Shown here piece after piece: positions 7,761 through 17,169 of a stretch of DNA of 64,000 nt. A program made the position numbers and the translations under genes. The notes beneath the pieces were generated by a model. That model ran no database searches. It was not told the origin of the DNA and was given only the letters and a program-made list of their open reading frames with translations. Source of the DNA: Pedobacter sp014947265 (GTDB lineage: Bacteria; Bacteroidota; Bacteroidia; Sphingobacteriales; Sphingobacteriaceae); NCBI RefSeq assembly GCF_014947265.1, contig NZ_JADCNK010000004.1, positions 310,001 through 374,000 on the forward strand, read 5' to 3'. Position 1 is the stretch's first letter, and each line of letters opens with the position of its first letter.

Positions 7761-10700
7761 ATGAATTTATTTTTTAGGATCAGGCAGGTATTGCGCCGTG
7801 ATTCTTACCAAATCCTGTTAACAATGAGACTCGTAGTGCTTTTTTTTACGCTTACCCTTATGCAGGTTAGCGCTAGCAGCTTCAGTCAGAATCTAACGCT
7901 TAAACAGAATAATTCTGACATCATTTCCATCTTAAAGCAAATCGAAAAACAGAGTGGTTACCACTTGCTTTTCAGGCGTGCTGATATTGACGATAAATAT
8001 AAAATAAACCTTAACGTAACCGACATGCCTATTGAGCAGGTAATGGGCGTAGTTTTGAAAAATACCAACCTTGATTTCAAAATCATCAAAAAAACAATTA
8101 TTCTTAAAAAGAATGGCTATTCGCCATTTACCACCATCTCCGTTCGCGATATAGAGATTTCTGGTACGGTGAGTGATGAAAAAGGAGTAACGCTGCCCGG
8201 GGTAGTCGTTAATGTAAAGGGTACCAAACAATCTACCATGACAGATATCAATGGTAAATACAAGATTTCGCTGCCTGCCGGATCAACTACCCTCGTATTT
8301 TCTTTTGTTGGGATGGAGTCACGGGAGATTAGTCCTGGCAATAATCGCGTACTAAATGTGGTACTTAAGGCACAGACTACATCACTTTCTGATGTGGTGG
8401 TAATTGGTTACGGAGATCTAAAACGTACAGATCTTAATGGATCTATTTCGTCTGTAAAAGCTGCTGATATTGCTAATGTGCCGCAAACCAGTATCGACCA
8501 GATGCTGCAAGGCAGGGCTTCAGGACTTACGATTACACAAAACTCTGGCGCACCAGGTAGCAATACATCTGTACGTGTACGTGGAGTAACCTCTTTAAGC
8601 GGTAGTAATGAACCTTTATATGTGATAGATGGTGTGCCAATTTCAGGCGATGCGGGTAATCAGAGTACCAGCGGAAGATCCCCTCTACAGGCTTCATCTT
8701 CTAATGCCAATTCGCAGACTACCGTAAGTCCGTTGTCATTGATCAATCCAAATGACATTGAGTCGATTGATGTACTAAAAGATGCATCTGCAACAGCAAT
8801 ATACGGAAACCGGGCTTCAAACGGGGTAATTATCATTACTACCAAAAGGGGGAGGAACGGTAATTCTTCGATAAATTATGATGGTTATTATGGTTTCCAG
8901 CGTGTGGCAAGGTATATGGATGTGATGAATCTTCGCCAGTATGCAGCACTTCAAAACTCACTGGGTGATATTTACGGTACCGGAAGAAGGGTTGAATTTG
9001 CAGATCCTTCAGTACTGGGCGAGGGCACCAACTGGCAAAAGGAAATATTTAAAACAGCACCACAGCAGAGTCATCAGGTAGCTGTTTCAGGGGGTAAAGA
9101 AGGATTAAACTACTACATTTCTGGTGGATATCTTGGACAGGACGGCACCGTTATCGGTTCGGATTTTCGCCGCTATAGTCTTCGGGTAAATGCTGATGCC
9201 CAGGTGAAGGAATGGTTTAAACTCGGAATTACTTTAACCGGAAGCCGATCTGCAGAAAATGTAGTGACCAGTGATAATAACGGGATCATTTACAATGCTT
9301 TACTACAGGCTCCTGATTTAGCTGTAACCAATCTTGATGGTTCATATACTGGTCCTTCTGTGTTTGATCCACTGGCTGCTGCAGCAGCATTAAATCCGGT
9401 GGCACAGGCCCAGCAAATCAAGAATGTATTGAACAGGAGTAACATTAATACTAATATTTATAATGAAATTAAGTTTATCAAATCATTGTCGCTGAGATCA
9501 GAACTTGGAGGTGATTTTAATTTCTCAGATAATAATGTTTTTACGCCCAGCTATTCATGGGGCCGTTTTACCAATCCTACTGCATCTTTGAAGGAAAGGT
9601 ATCAGCAAAGTACATTTTTGATCTGGAAAGAATATTTTAATTATAACCACACTTTTGGTCAAAAGCATAACCTTAATGCAATTCTGGGTTATGAAGTTCA
9701 ACAGTCAAACTGGAGAGGGATTGAGGGAACACGCCAGGGGTTTTATAGTAACGACGTGCAGTCGTTGAATTTAGGCCAGGCCATAACGGCTACCAATGAT
9801 GAATATATTGGTACACAACGCCAGGAATCAATCTATGCGCGTGCCATTTATACCTATAACTCCAGATATAACCTTACTTCTACAATCAGGAGAGACAAGA
9901 CTTCCAAGTTTGCCGAAGGGGCCCAATCAGGTTATTTTCCATCATTTGCTGCTTCATGGAAATTGTCTGAAGAACCATTTATGCAGGGGATTAAGAAAGT
10001 CGTAAGCGGGCTTAAAATCCGTTTGGGTTACGGCCAGGTGGGCAACCAGGATGTTCCCAATTATTTATACAGTTCTTTGTTAAGATCTTCACAAACAGGT
10101 TTAGGTACAGGTTTTCTTGCCGGACGGATTGATAACAAATTATTGAAATGGCAAACCTCTATCCAATACAATGCTGGAGTTGATATGAACTTTTTAAACG
10201 GTAAGATCAGTACGAGTATCGATGTTTATAAGAAAACGTCAAAAGACTTCTTATTTCAGCTTACCCTTCCTGCCTATTTGGTAGGTGGTCCTGATTATTT
10301 AGGAGGTATTAACCCTCCATATGTAAATCTTGGAAAGATTGATAACGTAGGCTTTGATTTGAACATTAACTCGCACAATATTGATAAGACAGATTTTAAG
10401 TGGAATACAAGTGTGGTACTTTCGCATTATAATAATGAGGTTAAAGAGCTTGGTAATGGCCTTACCGAACTCTTCGGAACAGTAACCAATGCTTATCTGC
10501 AATCCCCGGTTACGCGTACAGTAGTAGGCGGATCTGTAGGTGAATTTTATGGTTATAAAGTAAAGGGAATATTTAAAACACAATCGCAACTTCAATCTGC
10601 TCCGGTACAATTCGGGCGTACTATTGCCAATAACAGCAGCAGCACCTGGCTGGGCGATGTGCAATATGAAGATGTAAATGGCGATGGCGTAATCAATGAG

Positions 10701-11234
10701 AAAGACCGTACAGCGATCGGAAATCCAAATCCTAAATTCACGTATGGTATTACCAATACTTTTAGTTATAAAGCTTTTGATTTTACTTTGTTCCTAAACG
10801 GATCTTATGGTTCAAAAATTATGAATTTGTTAAACAATACCATGGGTAACCTGGCGGCTGTATATCAAAATCAATATGCAGCATATAGTAATTTCTGGTC
10901 ACCACAAAATCCGGATTCCAATATTCCTGCACCTAAAAGCGGTATCGATAATCCCAATCTGTTCGTATCTGACCGTTATGTGGAAAGTGGCTCTTTTTTA
11001 CGCATCCAGAATGTTAGTCTTGGTTACAGGGTACCTGCTTCGTGGATTAGAAAATTTAAATTCTCTAATTTAAAAGTTTACTCAAGTGTACAAAACCTTT
11101 ACACCTTTACAAAATATAAGGGCTACGATCCGGAAATCGGAGCGATGAATCAGAGTGCCATTTTAAATAATATCGACCTGGGAAGATATCCAATTGCCAG
11201 GACCATCACTTTTGGAATAAATGCACAATTTTAG
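7761..11234 (+). CDS. SusC/RagA TonB-linked transporter with STN signalling domain
   Basis: 1157 residues. A long signal region (to about 50, ending VSASSFSQ) is followed by an STN domain at about 55-120 (DIISILKQIEKQSGYHLLFR through NTNLDFKIIKKTIILKK). Next come a CarboxypepD_reg-like beta-sandwich at about 130-205 (GVTLPGVVVNVKGT), a plug domain with SVRVRGVTSLSGSNEPLYVI, and a beta-barrel ending in a terminal Phe (FGINAQF). It imports oligosaccharide across the outer membrane with TonB energy and reports substrate to the FecR protein through the STN domain. It belongs with the sigma/anti-sigma pair upstream and the SusD starting 22 bases downstream. The length is slightly above SusC proteins lacking STN, as expected. 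Confidence 0.96.
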   Translation: MNLFFRIRQVLRRDSYQILLTMRLVVLFFTLTLMQVSASSFSQNLTLKQNNSDIISILKQIEKQSGYHLLFRRADIDDKYKINLNVTDMPIEQVMGVVLKNTNLDFKIIKKTIILKKNGYSPFTTISVRDIEISGTVSDEKGVTLPGVVVNVKGTKQSTMTDINGKYKISLPAGSTTLVFSFVGMESREISPGNNRVLNVVLKAQTTSLSDVVVIGYGDLKRTDLNGSISSVKAADIANVPQTSIDQMLQGRASGLTITQNSGAPGSNTSVRVRGVTSLSGSNEPLYVIDGVPISGDAGNQSTSGRSPLQASSSNANSQTTVSPLSLINPNDIESIDVLKDASATAIYGNRASNGVIIITTKRGRNGNSSINYDGYYGFQRVARYMDVMNLRQYAALQNSLGDIYGTGRRVEFADPSVLGEGTNWQKEIFKTAPQQSHQVAVSGGKEGLNYYISGGYLGQDGTVIGSDFRRYSLRVNADAQVKEWFKLGITLTGSRSAENVVTSDNNGIIYNALLQAPDLAVTNLDGSYTGPSVFDPLAAAAALNPVAQAQQIKNVLNRSNINTNIYNEIKFIKSLSLRSELGGDFNFSDNNVFTPSYSWGRFTNPTASLKERYQQSTFLIWKEYFNYNHTFGQKHNLNAILGYEVQQSNWRGIEGTRQGFYSNDVQSLNLGQAITATNDEYIGTQRQESIYARAIYTYNSRYNLTSTIRRDKTSKFAEGAQSGYFPSFAASWKLSEEPFMQGIKKVVSGLKIRLGYGQVGNQDVPNYLYSSLLRSSQTGLGTGFLAGRIDNKLLKWQTSIQYNAGVDMNFLNGKISTSIDVYKKTSKDFLFQLTLPAYLVGGPDYLGGINPPYVNLGKIDNVGFDLNINSHNIDKTDFKWNTSVVLSHYNNEVKELGNGLTELFGTVTNAYLQSPVTRTVVGGSVGEFYGYKVKGIFKTQSQLQSAPVQFGRTIANNSSSTWLGDVQYEDVNGDGVINEKDRTAIGNPNPKFTYGITNTFSYKAFDFTLFLNGSYGSKIMNLLNNTMGNLAAVYQNQYAAYSNFWSPQNPDSNIPAPKSGIDNPNLFVSDRYVESGSFLRIQNVSLGYRVPASWIRKFKFSNLKVYSSVQNLYTFTKYKGYDPEIGAMNQSAILNNIDLGRYPIARTITFGINAQF

Positions 11235-11256
11235 TGACCTACAATTATTTAACAAT

Positions 11257-12834
11257 ATGAAATCATATTTAATATACAGCTTTATTTTTACAGCCATTGT
11301 TTGCACTGGCTGTAAAAAAGACTTTTTTAATATTCCTCCACAAGATGCACTCAGTGCCGATAATTTTTACCAAAACACCGAACAGGTTCAGGCCAGTACC
11401 ATTGCCTTGTACAATTCTCCGTGGTTTGATTGGAATGCCAAGGCTTCCTGGTGTATTTCTGAATTATTAAGTGGCAATGCACATACTTATTCCCCGGATG
11501 TGATCAATTTTGGAAATTTTTCTGTAACAGGAGATAATACCCAATTGGCATCTGCCTGGAATTCTCTATACAGTGTAGTTGCCCAATCTAATGCCTTGAT
11601 TAATAACCTGAAAGCAAAAGTGCCAGCGAGCGTGCCGGCACCAATAGTGAATAATGCAATTGGCGAAGCGAGATTTATGCGCGCTATGGCCTATTTTTAT
11701 TTGGTAAGAACATGGGGAAATGTGCCGATTATCGAAAATAGCCTGGATCATGTGAGCAATTATCAGATTAACACCAATCCGGTAACTGATGTTTATAAGT
11801 TCATTATAAATGATCTCAAGTTTGCTGAAGAGAATTGTGATAAAATGATCAGAACGGGCTCTGTTTCTCAGGGTAAAGTATCCAGCGGATCAGCGTCTGC
11901 ATTATTATCTAAGGTTTATTTATACATGCGTGACTATTCGAATGCCCGGATAAAAGCAGAACAGGTGATCAATAGTGGCGAATTTAAATTGTATGGAATA
12001 GATATTTCTAGCAAGACTTATGCTGACTTGTTCAAAACTGCCAATAATAATAACGAAGAGAGTATTGCTGCTATTCAATGGTTGGGTGGATCTTCGTATG
12101 GCCATGGTAACGCACTACAATCTTTTCTTGCATATAACTCTGAAATTACGGGTACAGGAGACGGTTACGGAAGCGTTACGCCTTCTATCGATTTGCTTAC
12201 CGCTTTCGAGGCAGGCGATTTAAGGAAAAAGCCAACGGTAATGACGCAGGGAGATGTTTATCCTGAGATTAACCAGGCCAAAGGTGGCTACACTTTACCT
12301 GCCGGAGCGGTAGCTCAAGGCATGCCAGCTTTTATTAAAAAATATGTAGTAGGAACACCTGCAGATAATGGCGGTAAAGGTGCATCATTTTCGGCAGGCA
12401 ATAATACTTACCTGATGCGTTATGCTGATGTATTGTTAATCGAAGCAGAGGCAGTTCTTGCAGGTGCCGATCGTACTGCTGATGATGCGGCGCTGATACC
12501 TTTTAACAAAATCAGAAAAAGGGCCGGACTCATTCCTAAAACCTCCATCACTATCCAGGATATTTATCAGGAACGTCGTATGGAATTTGTATTTGAGGCT
12601 GATTATTGGTTTGACCTGGGCCGCTTAGATGGTTTTAATGTTACCTCGCATCCTAAAGCAATTGCAATTATTGCCAATCAGGAAAGAGGAATTTACAGCA
12701 ACACCACACCTGTTGTAATCTGGGGGCAAAAGTATACTCCGACTGATGCAAATTTCCGTTTGCCTTATCCTACAACAGAAACCATCCTAAATCCCAAATT
12801 ATTATTGGCTCCGGTGCCTTACAATTTTAAATAA
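11257..12834 (+). CDS. SusD/RagB-family glycan-binding lipoprotein
   Basis: 525 residues from ATG 11257, giving MKSYLIYSFIFTAIVCTGCK with a lipobox-type cysteine at residue 19; the in-frame ATG at 11221 overlaps the susC end and would bury the signal. SusD motifs are NFYQNTEQVQASTIALYN, GEARFMRAMAYFYLVRTWGN, NTYLMRYADVLLIEAEAVLA and YQERRMEFVFEADYWFDLGR. It is the surface partner of the SusC just upstream, closing the channel over bound glycan. It lies 6 bases before the glycan-binding protein gene. The neighbouring GH9 enzyme suggests a beta-1,4-glucan ligand, which is inference. Confidence 0.95.
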   Translation: MKSYLIYSFIFTAIVCTGCKKDFFNIPPQDALSADNFYQNTEQVQASTIALYNSPWFDWNAKASWCISELLSGNAHTYSPDVINFGNFSVTGDNTQLASAWNSLYSVVAQSNALINNLKAKVPASVPAPIVNNAIGEARFMRAMAYFYLVRTWGNVPIIENSLDHVSNYQINTNPVTDVYKFIINDLKFAEENCDKMIRTGSVSQGKVSSGSASALLSKVYLYMRDYSNARIKAEQVINSGEFKLYGIDISSKTYADLFKTANNNNEESIAAIQWLGGSSYGHGNALQSFLAYNSEITGTGDGYGSVTPSIDLLTAFEAGDLRKKPTVMTQGDVYPEINQAKGGYTLPAGAVAQGMPAFIKKYVVGTPADNGGKGASFSAGNNTYLMRYADVLLIEAEAVLAGADRTADDAALIPFNKIRKRAGLIPKTSITIQDIYQERRMEFVFEADYWFDLGRLDGFNVTSHPKAIAIIANQERGIYSNTTPVVIWGQKYTPTDANFRLPYPTTETILNPKLLLAPVPYNFK

Positions 12835-12840
12835 GCTATT

Positions 12841-13953
12841 ATGAAAACGTTATATAAAAATACTATAGCCCTTTATCTGATTGGCATCTGCTGCATGCTG
12901 ATCTTTGCTACCTCCTGCAAAAAAGACAAAGAAGGACAGGGCGCACCGAGCATTAACAGGATTCGTACTTTAGTAAGACCGGGAGATAGTAAACTTACTC
13001 CGCTGGATTCAACAGTTACTTCCGGCGATGTTGGTGTTACTTATGTTATAGAAGGGGTAAATTTGAAATCGACCAACAAAGTCGATTTCAATGGGGCATC
13101 AGCCGATCTTAATACCGCTCTTTTTAGTGATAACAGCATTGTGGTGATGATCCCAACAACCGCTACCTGGATCAATCAAACAGGGAAATTAACACTAAGC
13201 AATTCGTTCGGTACCACTTCCTTTAATTTTAGTATTAAACAACCTGCTCCGGCGATTAGTGATTTGAGTCAGTTTGCGGGTAATCCCGGCGATGTAATTA
13301 CCATTACCGGCTTGCGTTTTGATCAGGTATCAAGCGTTAAGTTCGGTACAACAGAGGCTAAGGTAATTTCTTCAACCAGCACTGAACTGAAGGTAACTGT
13401 TCCAACAGGTGCGCTGGGTGCAGTAAGTGTTACTACTCCGGGAGGTACGGGCACTGGTCCATACGTATCCTACGATGGCGTTGTGGTTCCAATATTACTG
13501 CCATTTGGATTCAGCCATTTATTTTATGATGACGGAATAACAGCTGGTTACGATTTCAACTTCGGGGGCGCTAATGCAGATGTGAATAATACCGAGATGG
13601 TAAAACGCGGTACCCATTCAATCAAACTTACCTATACCGGAAATTACGCAGGATATGCAGTAGGCAGTAATAACGCTGTTGATCTGAGTGACAAAACCTA
13701 TGTTAAGTTTTCTATTTATGGCACAGCGGGTACTGAAGGTAAAGTGGTAAAGGTTGCATTAGATGATTTTGACAACCGTAATGTAAGTGTTGTACTGCAT
13801 GCTGGTAAGTGGACAAATTATGTGGTTCCGTTAGATCGTTTCCAGAATGCCAGTCATCCGGGCAAACCTGCAAGTCTAAGTTGGATCGGGTTTCAGGAAT
13901 TGAGTGGCAACGCACCGGAAACGATTTACCTGGATGATATTGGTGTATATTAG
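12841..13953 (+). CDS. IPT/TIG-domain surface glycan-binding lipoprotein (SusE/F position)
   Basis: 370 residues with a lipoprotein signal, IGICCMLIFATSCKK, lipidated at the cysteine near residue 27. Two IPT/TIG Ig-like domains span about 37-135 and 140-215 (PAISDLSQFAGNPGDVITIT, LKVTVPTGALGAVSVTTPGG). The C-terminal 150 residues form a beta-rich, probably jelly-roll carbohydrate-binding part ending in APETIYLDDIGVY. This Ig-spacer plus C-terminal binding layout matches the surface glycan-binding proteins found after susD in beta-glucan and xyloglucan loci. It should catch polysaccharide at the surface for the GH9 enzyme. No catalytic motif is visible. Confidence 0.85.
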   Translation: MKTLYKNTIALYLIGICCMLIFATSCKKDKEGQGAPSINRIRTLVRPGDSKLTPLDSTVTSGDVGVTYVIEGVNLKSTNKVDFNGASADLNTALFSDNSIVVMIPTTATWINQTGKLTLSNSFGTTSFNFSIKQPAPAISDLSQFAGNPGDVITITGLRFDQVSSVKFGTTEAKVISSTSTELKVTVPTGALGAVSVTTPGGTGTGPYVSYDGVVVPILLPFGFSHLFYDDGITAGYDFNFGGANADVNNTEMVKRGTHSIKLTYTGNYAGYAVGSNNAVDLSDKTYVKFSIYGTAGTEGKVVKVALDDFDNRNVSVVLHAGKWTNYVVPLDRFQNASHPGKPASLSWIGFQELSGNAPETIYLDDIGVY

Positions 13954-13981
13954 TTTAACTAAAGGGAATATTTAATTTAAT

Positions 13982-14132
13982 GAGGCTGTATCATAAAACA
14001 AGTCTCTCTAAGTTTTGTCGCGTTGAGCTCAGCTTTTGCTGAGCTTGGCGAAGACATCGAAATACCTTAGAAAATTTATGTCAGACCATATACAGGCCCT
14101 TGATGACAATTCTATATTTATGATACAGCCTC
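13982..14132. repeat. MITE-like element, copy 2 (151 bp), inside the GH9 locus
   Basis: GAGGCTGTATCATAAA at 13982 and its exact complement ending at 14132 form 16-bp terminal inverted repeats. The core holds a smaller hairpin, AGCTCAGC-TTTT-GCTGAGCT (14026-14045), and is unlike the cores at 3828 and 35855. No target duplication is clear. It separates the glycan-binding protein gene from the CBM-like/GH9 pair within an otherwise tight gene series. Confidence 0.8.
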
Positions 14133-14162
14133 TTCCCGATTTATGATTTAAAGTAAATATTA

Positions 14163-14711
14163 ATGAAAGTGATAAAATATATTGTTGTCGGCATCATAAT
14201 GCTGGCAGTCAGTACTCATGCTTTTGCACAAAAAAACCTGGTGGTTAATGGCGGCTTCGAAAATGAGTTGGATGGGTGGGTTGATTACTCGGCAAAGGTA
14301 ACTCCTTACATGTATAGCTCTGGGAAAATGAGTAGTGCTATATTTTCTTCAGACTCTTCTAAATGGACCGGTATGCATCAGGTCGTTTTTTTGCCTAAAA
14401 ATACCCAGTATATACTCATGAGTGCAAAGATTAAAGCAGATGCAGTAAGTACCGGAACAAAATCATGGAATGGGGCATTATTTCTTTTCGAAACCCTTAA
14501 CAAACAGGGTGCTAAAATTGGTGAAGGAATCAACATTGCTTCAATTACAGGAGACGAAGATTGGAAGTTATATGAAAAAGCATATATTATCCCGCCAGGT
14601 GTTACGCAAATAAAATTGTTGTTCGCGCTGGGTTATGTTACTGGTACCATGTTCATAGATGATGTAAGTCTGAAAGTGATTACACAATCTGAGTTTGAAA
14701 AATATTTGTAG
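14163..14711 (+). CDS. Small secreted carbohydrate-binding-module protein (CBM4/9-like)
   Basis: 182 residues with a clean signal peptide, VVGIIMLAVSTHAFA, cleaved near residue 23. The mature protein is a single jelly-roll like domain: NLVVNGGFENELDGWVDYSA at its start, a central KNTQYILMSAKIKADAV and a terminal GTMFIDDVSLKVI are standard CBM4/9 landmarks. It has no catalytic residues. Its stop is one base before the GH9 start, so translation is probably coupled. The likely role is binding cellulose- or beta-glucan-type chains to help the GH9 enzyme. A stand-alone CBM of this size is uncommon, as such modules are usually fused to the enzyme. Confidence 0.75.
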   Translation: MKVIKYIVVGIIMLAVSTHAFAQKNLVVNGGFENELDGWVDYSAKVTPYMYSSGKMSSAIFSSDSSKWTGMHQVVFLPKNTQYILMSAKIKADAVSTGTKSWNGALFLFETLNKQGAKIGEGINIASITGDEDWKLYEKAYIIPPGVTQIKLLFALGYVTGTMFIDDVSLKVITQSEFEKYL

Positions 14712-14712
14712 T

Positions 14713-16485
14713 ATGATGAATGGCATGGTATATAAGTGGTTTTTAATATTGTTATCGCTGGTTACAACTGCGGCTACTGCTCAACAAATAGGCCCCCCGG
14801 AGATTGTTCTAAACCAGTCAGGTTATTATCCGAAGCTGGAAAAAAGTGCGGTTGTACTCCAGTCAGTTTCAGGTAATGATTTTGAGTTGTTATCTATGCC
14901 AGACCGAAAGTCTGTGTACACAGGTGCATTATCTGAACCAAAGGCTACTGGCTACTCGAAAATTAAAACCAGGATAGCAGATTTTAGTGCCTTCGACCAA
15001 CCTGGCCAATATATAATCCGTATTCCCGGAGTTTCTGAATCCCCTGTTTTTAAGATTGCAGATGGTGTGCACCACGATCTTGCAGTGGCTGCATTAAAAG
15101 CATTCTATTATCAGCGTGCCTCATCTGTACTGGATGCAAACTATGCAGGGAAATGGAATCGTGTTGCCGGGCATCCGGATACTGCAGTTTATATTCATCC
15201 CTCGGCTGCTTCTAAAAACAGAAAGGCCGATAGTAAAATTAATGTTGCTGGTGGATGGTATGATGCTGGAGATTACAATAAATATGTTGTTAATAGTGGG
15301 ATCTCTACCTCCACCTTACTTTCTACTTATGAAGATTTTTCTGCGTATTTTCTAAACCTGGAGGCGCATATTCCCCATGCGAAAAACAAAGTTCCGGATA
15401 TATTAACAGAGGCCGTTTACAATTTGCGATGGATGCTCAAAATGCAGGACCCTGCTGATGGTGGAGTTTATCATAAATGTACCAACCTGGATTTCGACGC
15501 CATGGTGATGCCCGATAAGGCCATATCGAAACGGTATGTAGTAGCGAAAGGTACGGCAGCCACGTTAAATTTAGTCGCTGTTGCCGCACAAGCTTATCGT
15601 ATTTTTAAATACTTTCCGGAACAATATCCCGGGCTGGCAGATAGTTGCCTGTTAGCCGCTAAGAAGGCCTGGAGCTGGTCATTAAATAATCCGAAGGTGG
15701 TTTACGATCAGGATCTGCTCAATAAGATGTCAGACTTAAAAGTAAGCACGGGCACATATGGCGATAAGGACTTAGAAGATGAATGGACTTGGGCCTCGGC
15801 AGAACTATTAGCGTCAACAGGAGAACAAACTTATTTTGATGCTTTTTTTGCCCGTTTAAATGCTCCGGTAAGCCTACCCAGCTGGAGTAATGTAGGCATA
15901 CTGGGATATTATACATTGATTAGATGCGAGGGGCAGCTTCCTGAACGTTACAAAAGTGTAACCAGTATTCTGAAGAAGAAAATACTTACACTTGCTGATC
16001 GCTATCTAGCTGCTTTTAACACAGGCCCATATCATACCGTAATCGGCGCCTCGCTTTACGACTTTGCATGGGGAAGTAATTCTTCAGCTATGAATCAAAG
16101 CATACTACTGATTAATAGTTATTTGTTTTCCAAAAAGGATGCTTATCTCGATGCTGCGGTTAGTAATCTGGATTATATACTGGGTAAAAACGCAACTGGT
16201 TATTCTTTTGTAACGGGTATAGGGTACAAATCACCGCTGCACCCGCATCATCGCCTTTCATTTGCAGATGGTATTGCCGAACCTATTCCGGGCATGCTGG
16301 TTGGAGGGCCTAACCGGGAAAAACAAGATGGAATAAAATATGATTCCGAACCGGAAACGTCATACCTGGATGATGCCAACTCTTATGCAAGTAATGAAAT
16401 TGCCATCAATTGGAATGCCCCATTGGTATATGTAGCAAATGCAATGGAGTGTCTCGAAAATGGGGTGAAAGAAGGAAAAAAATAA
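14713..16485 (+). CDS. GH9 endoglucanase-type glycoside hydrolase
   Basis: 590 residues from ATG 14713, one base after the upstream stop; a TTG at 14695 inside the previous gene is less likely. A signal peptide ends near ATAQQ. An N-terminal Ig-like cellulase domain (about 28-115) precedes the (alpha/alpha)6 barrel. Catalytic GH9 signatures are present: GGWYDAGDYNKYVVNSG with the DAGD pair at Asp184/Asp187, HPHHRLSFADG near 518, and SNEIAINWNAPLVY with the general acid Glu562. Family members cut beta-1,4-glucosidic bonds in cellulose, mixed-linkage glucan or xyloglucan. It is the only glycosidase of this locus. There is no lipobox, so a periplasmic or secreted location is likely. Confidence 0.94.
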   Translation: MMNGMVYKWFLILLSLVTTAATAQQIGPPEIVLNQSGYYPKLEKSAVVLQSVSGNDFELLSMPDRKSVYTGALSEPKATGYSKIKTRIADFSAFDQPGQYIIRIPGVSESPVFKIADGVHHDLAVAALKAFYYQRASSVLDANYAGKWNRVAGHPDTAVYIHPSAASKNRKADSKINVAGGWYDAGDYNKYVVNSGISTSTLLSTYEDFSAYFLNLEAHIPHAKNKVPDILTEAVYNLRWMLKMQDPADGGVYHKCTNLDFDAMVMPDKAISKRYVVAKGTAATLNLVAVAAQAYRIFKYFPEQYPGLADSCLLAAKKAWSWSLNNPKVVYDQDLLNKMSDLKVSTGTYGDKDLEDEWTWASAELLASTGEQTYFDAFFARLNAPVSLPSWSNVGILGYYTLIRCEGQLPERYKSVTSILKKKILTLADRYLAAFNTGPYHTVIGASLYDFAWGSNSSAMNQSILLINSYLFSKKDAYLDAAVSNLDYILGKNATGYSFVTGIGYKSPLHPHHRLSFADGIAEPIPGMLVGGPNREKQDGIKYDSEPETSYLDDANSYASNEIAINWNAPLVYVANAMECLENGVKEGKK

Positions 16486-17169
16486 CCCTAGTTGCAAAAC
16501 TTAATCCATTTCATGGAACTAGGAATGAGTGAGGACTTGAGGAGATAGCGGGACTAAAGTTCAACATTAGAGCAGAAGTGTTCGTTTCCAAAATCTTTAA
16601 TTAGTGCTGCTCTTCGTGTCGATCTATTTTCAGCTGCATATTTGCTGTCTATTTTTTGGAAAGCAGCGTCTGTAGCTTTTTTTAATGTTATTCGGGCTTT
16701 CCGTTATAGTTCCGATGAAAAATCGGGAGCTACCACTTCATCCGATAGCTATCGGATCCCGTTTAGTTAGTTGGGTTTGTGCTGCTATTTGGGCTTACAT
16801 GGTGCTTAGCTGTACCTCCCGTTAATCACAAACCCGATAGAACGTAAAAGCCCACAGCGCAGCGAGGACTTGAAGAGATAGCGGGACTATAGTCTGCCAC
16901 AGGAGTTGAACTGCTCGTTTCCAAAATCTTTAATCAATGCTGCTCGTTGTATCAATCTTTTCTCAGTTATATGTTTGATAACTATTTTATCAAATACTAT
17001 TGCCCGGACAAGCATACGCTTTGGTATTTTTGACCATGTGAGTTTTGAGCCTATTTAGCTGGCAGTACTCAGTAGAATACCGAATGAAAATGTACTGCCT
17101 TTCCTAAATTCACTAATATACGGTCAAAATTTTTTTGTTATGCCTATTCATTTTACCTTAAAATCTCTG
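16486..17169. repeat. Gene-free stretch with an imperfect ~333-bp-spaced direct repeat and palindromes
   Basis: No gene is seen. GAGGACTTGAGGAGATAGCG (16531) returns as GAGGACTTGAAGAGATAGCG (16864), and CGTTTCCAAAATCTTTAAT recurs within both copies, so about 110 bases are repeated at a 333-base offset. Between them lie the 18-bp palindrome ATCCGATAGCTATCGGAT (16740-16757) and inverted arms GGGTTTGTG/CACAAACCC and GGGCTT/AAGCCC. The TCCCGCT...TCGGGTTT pattern, read on the minus strand, resembles that at 45.1 and 45.4 kb. Confidence 0.65.
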
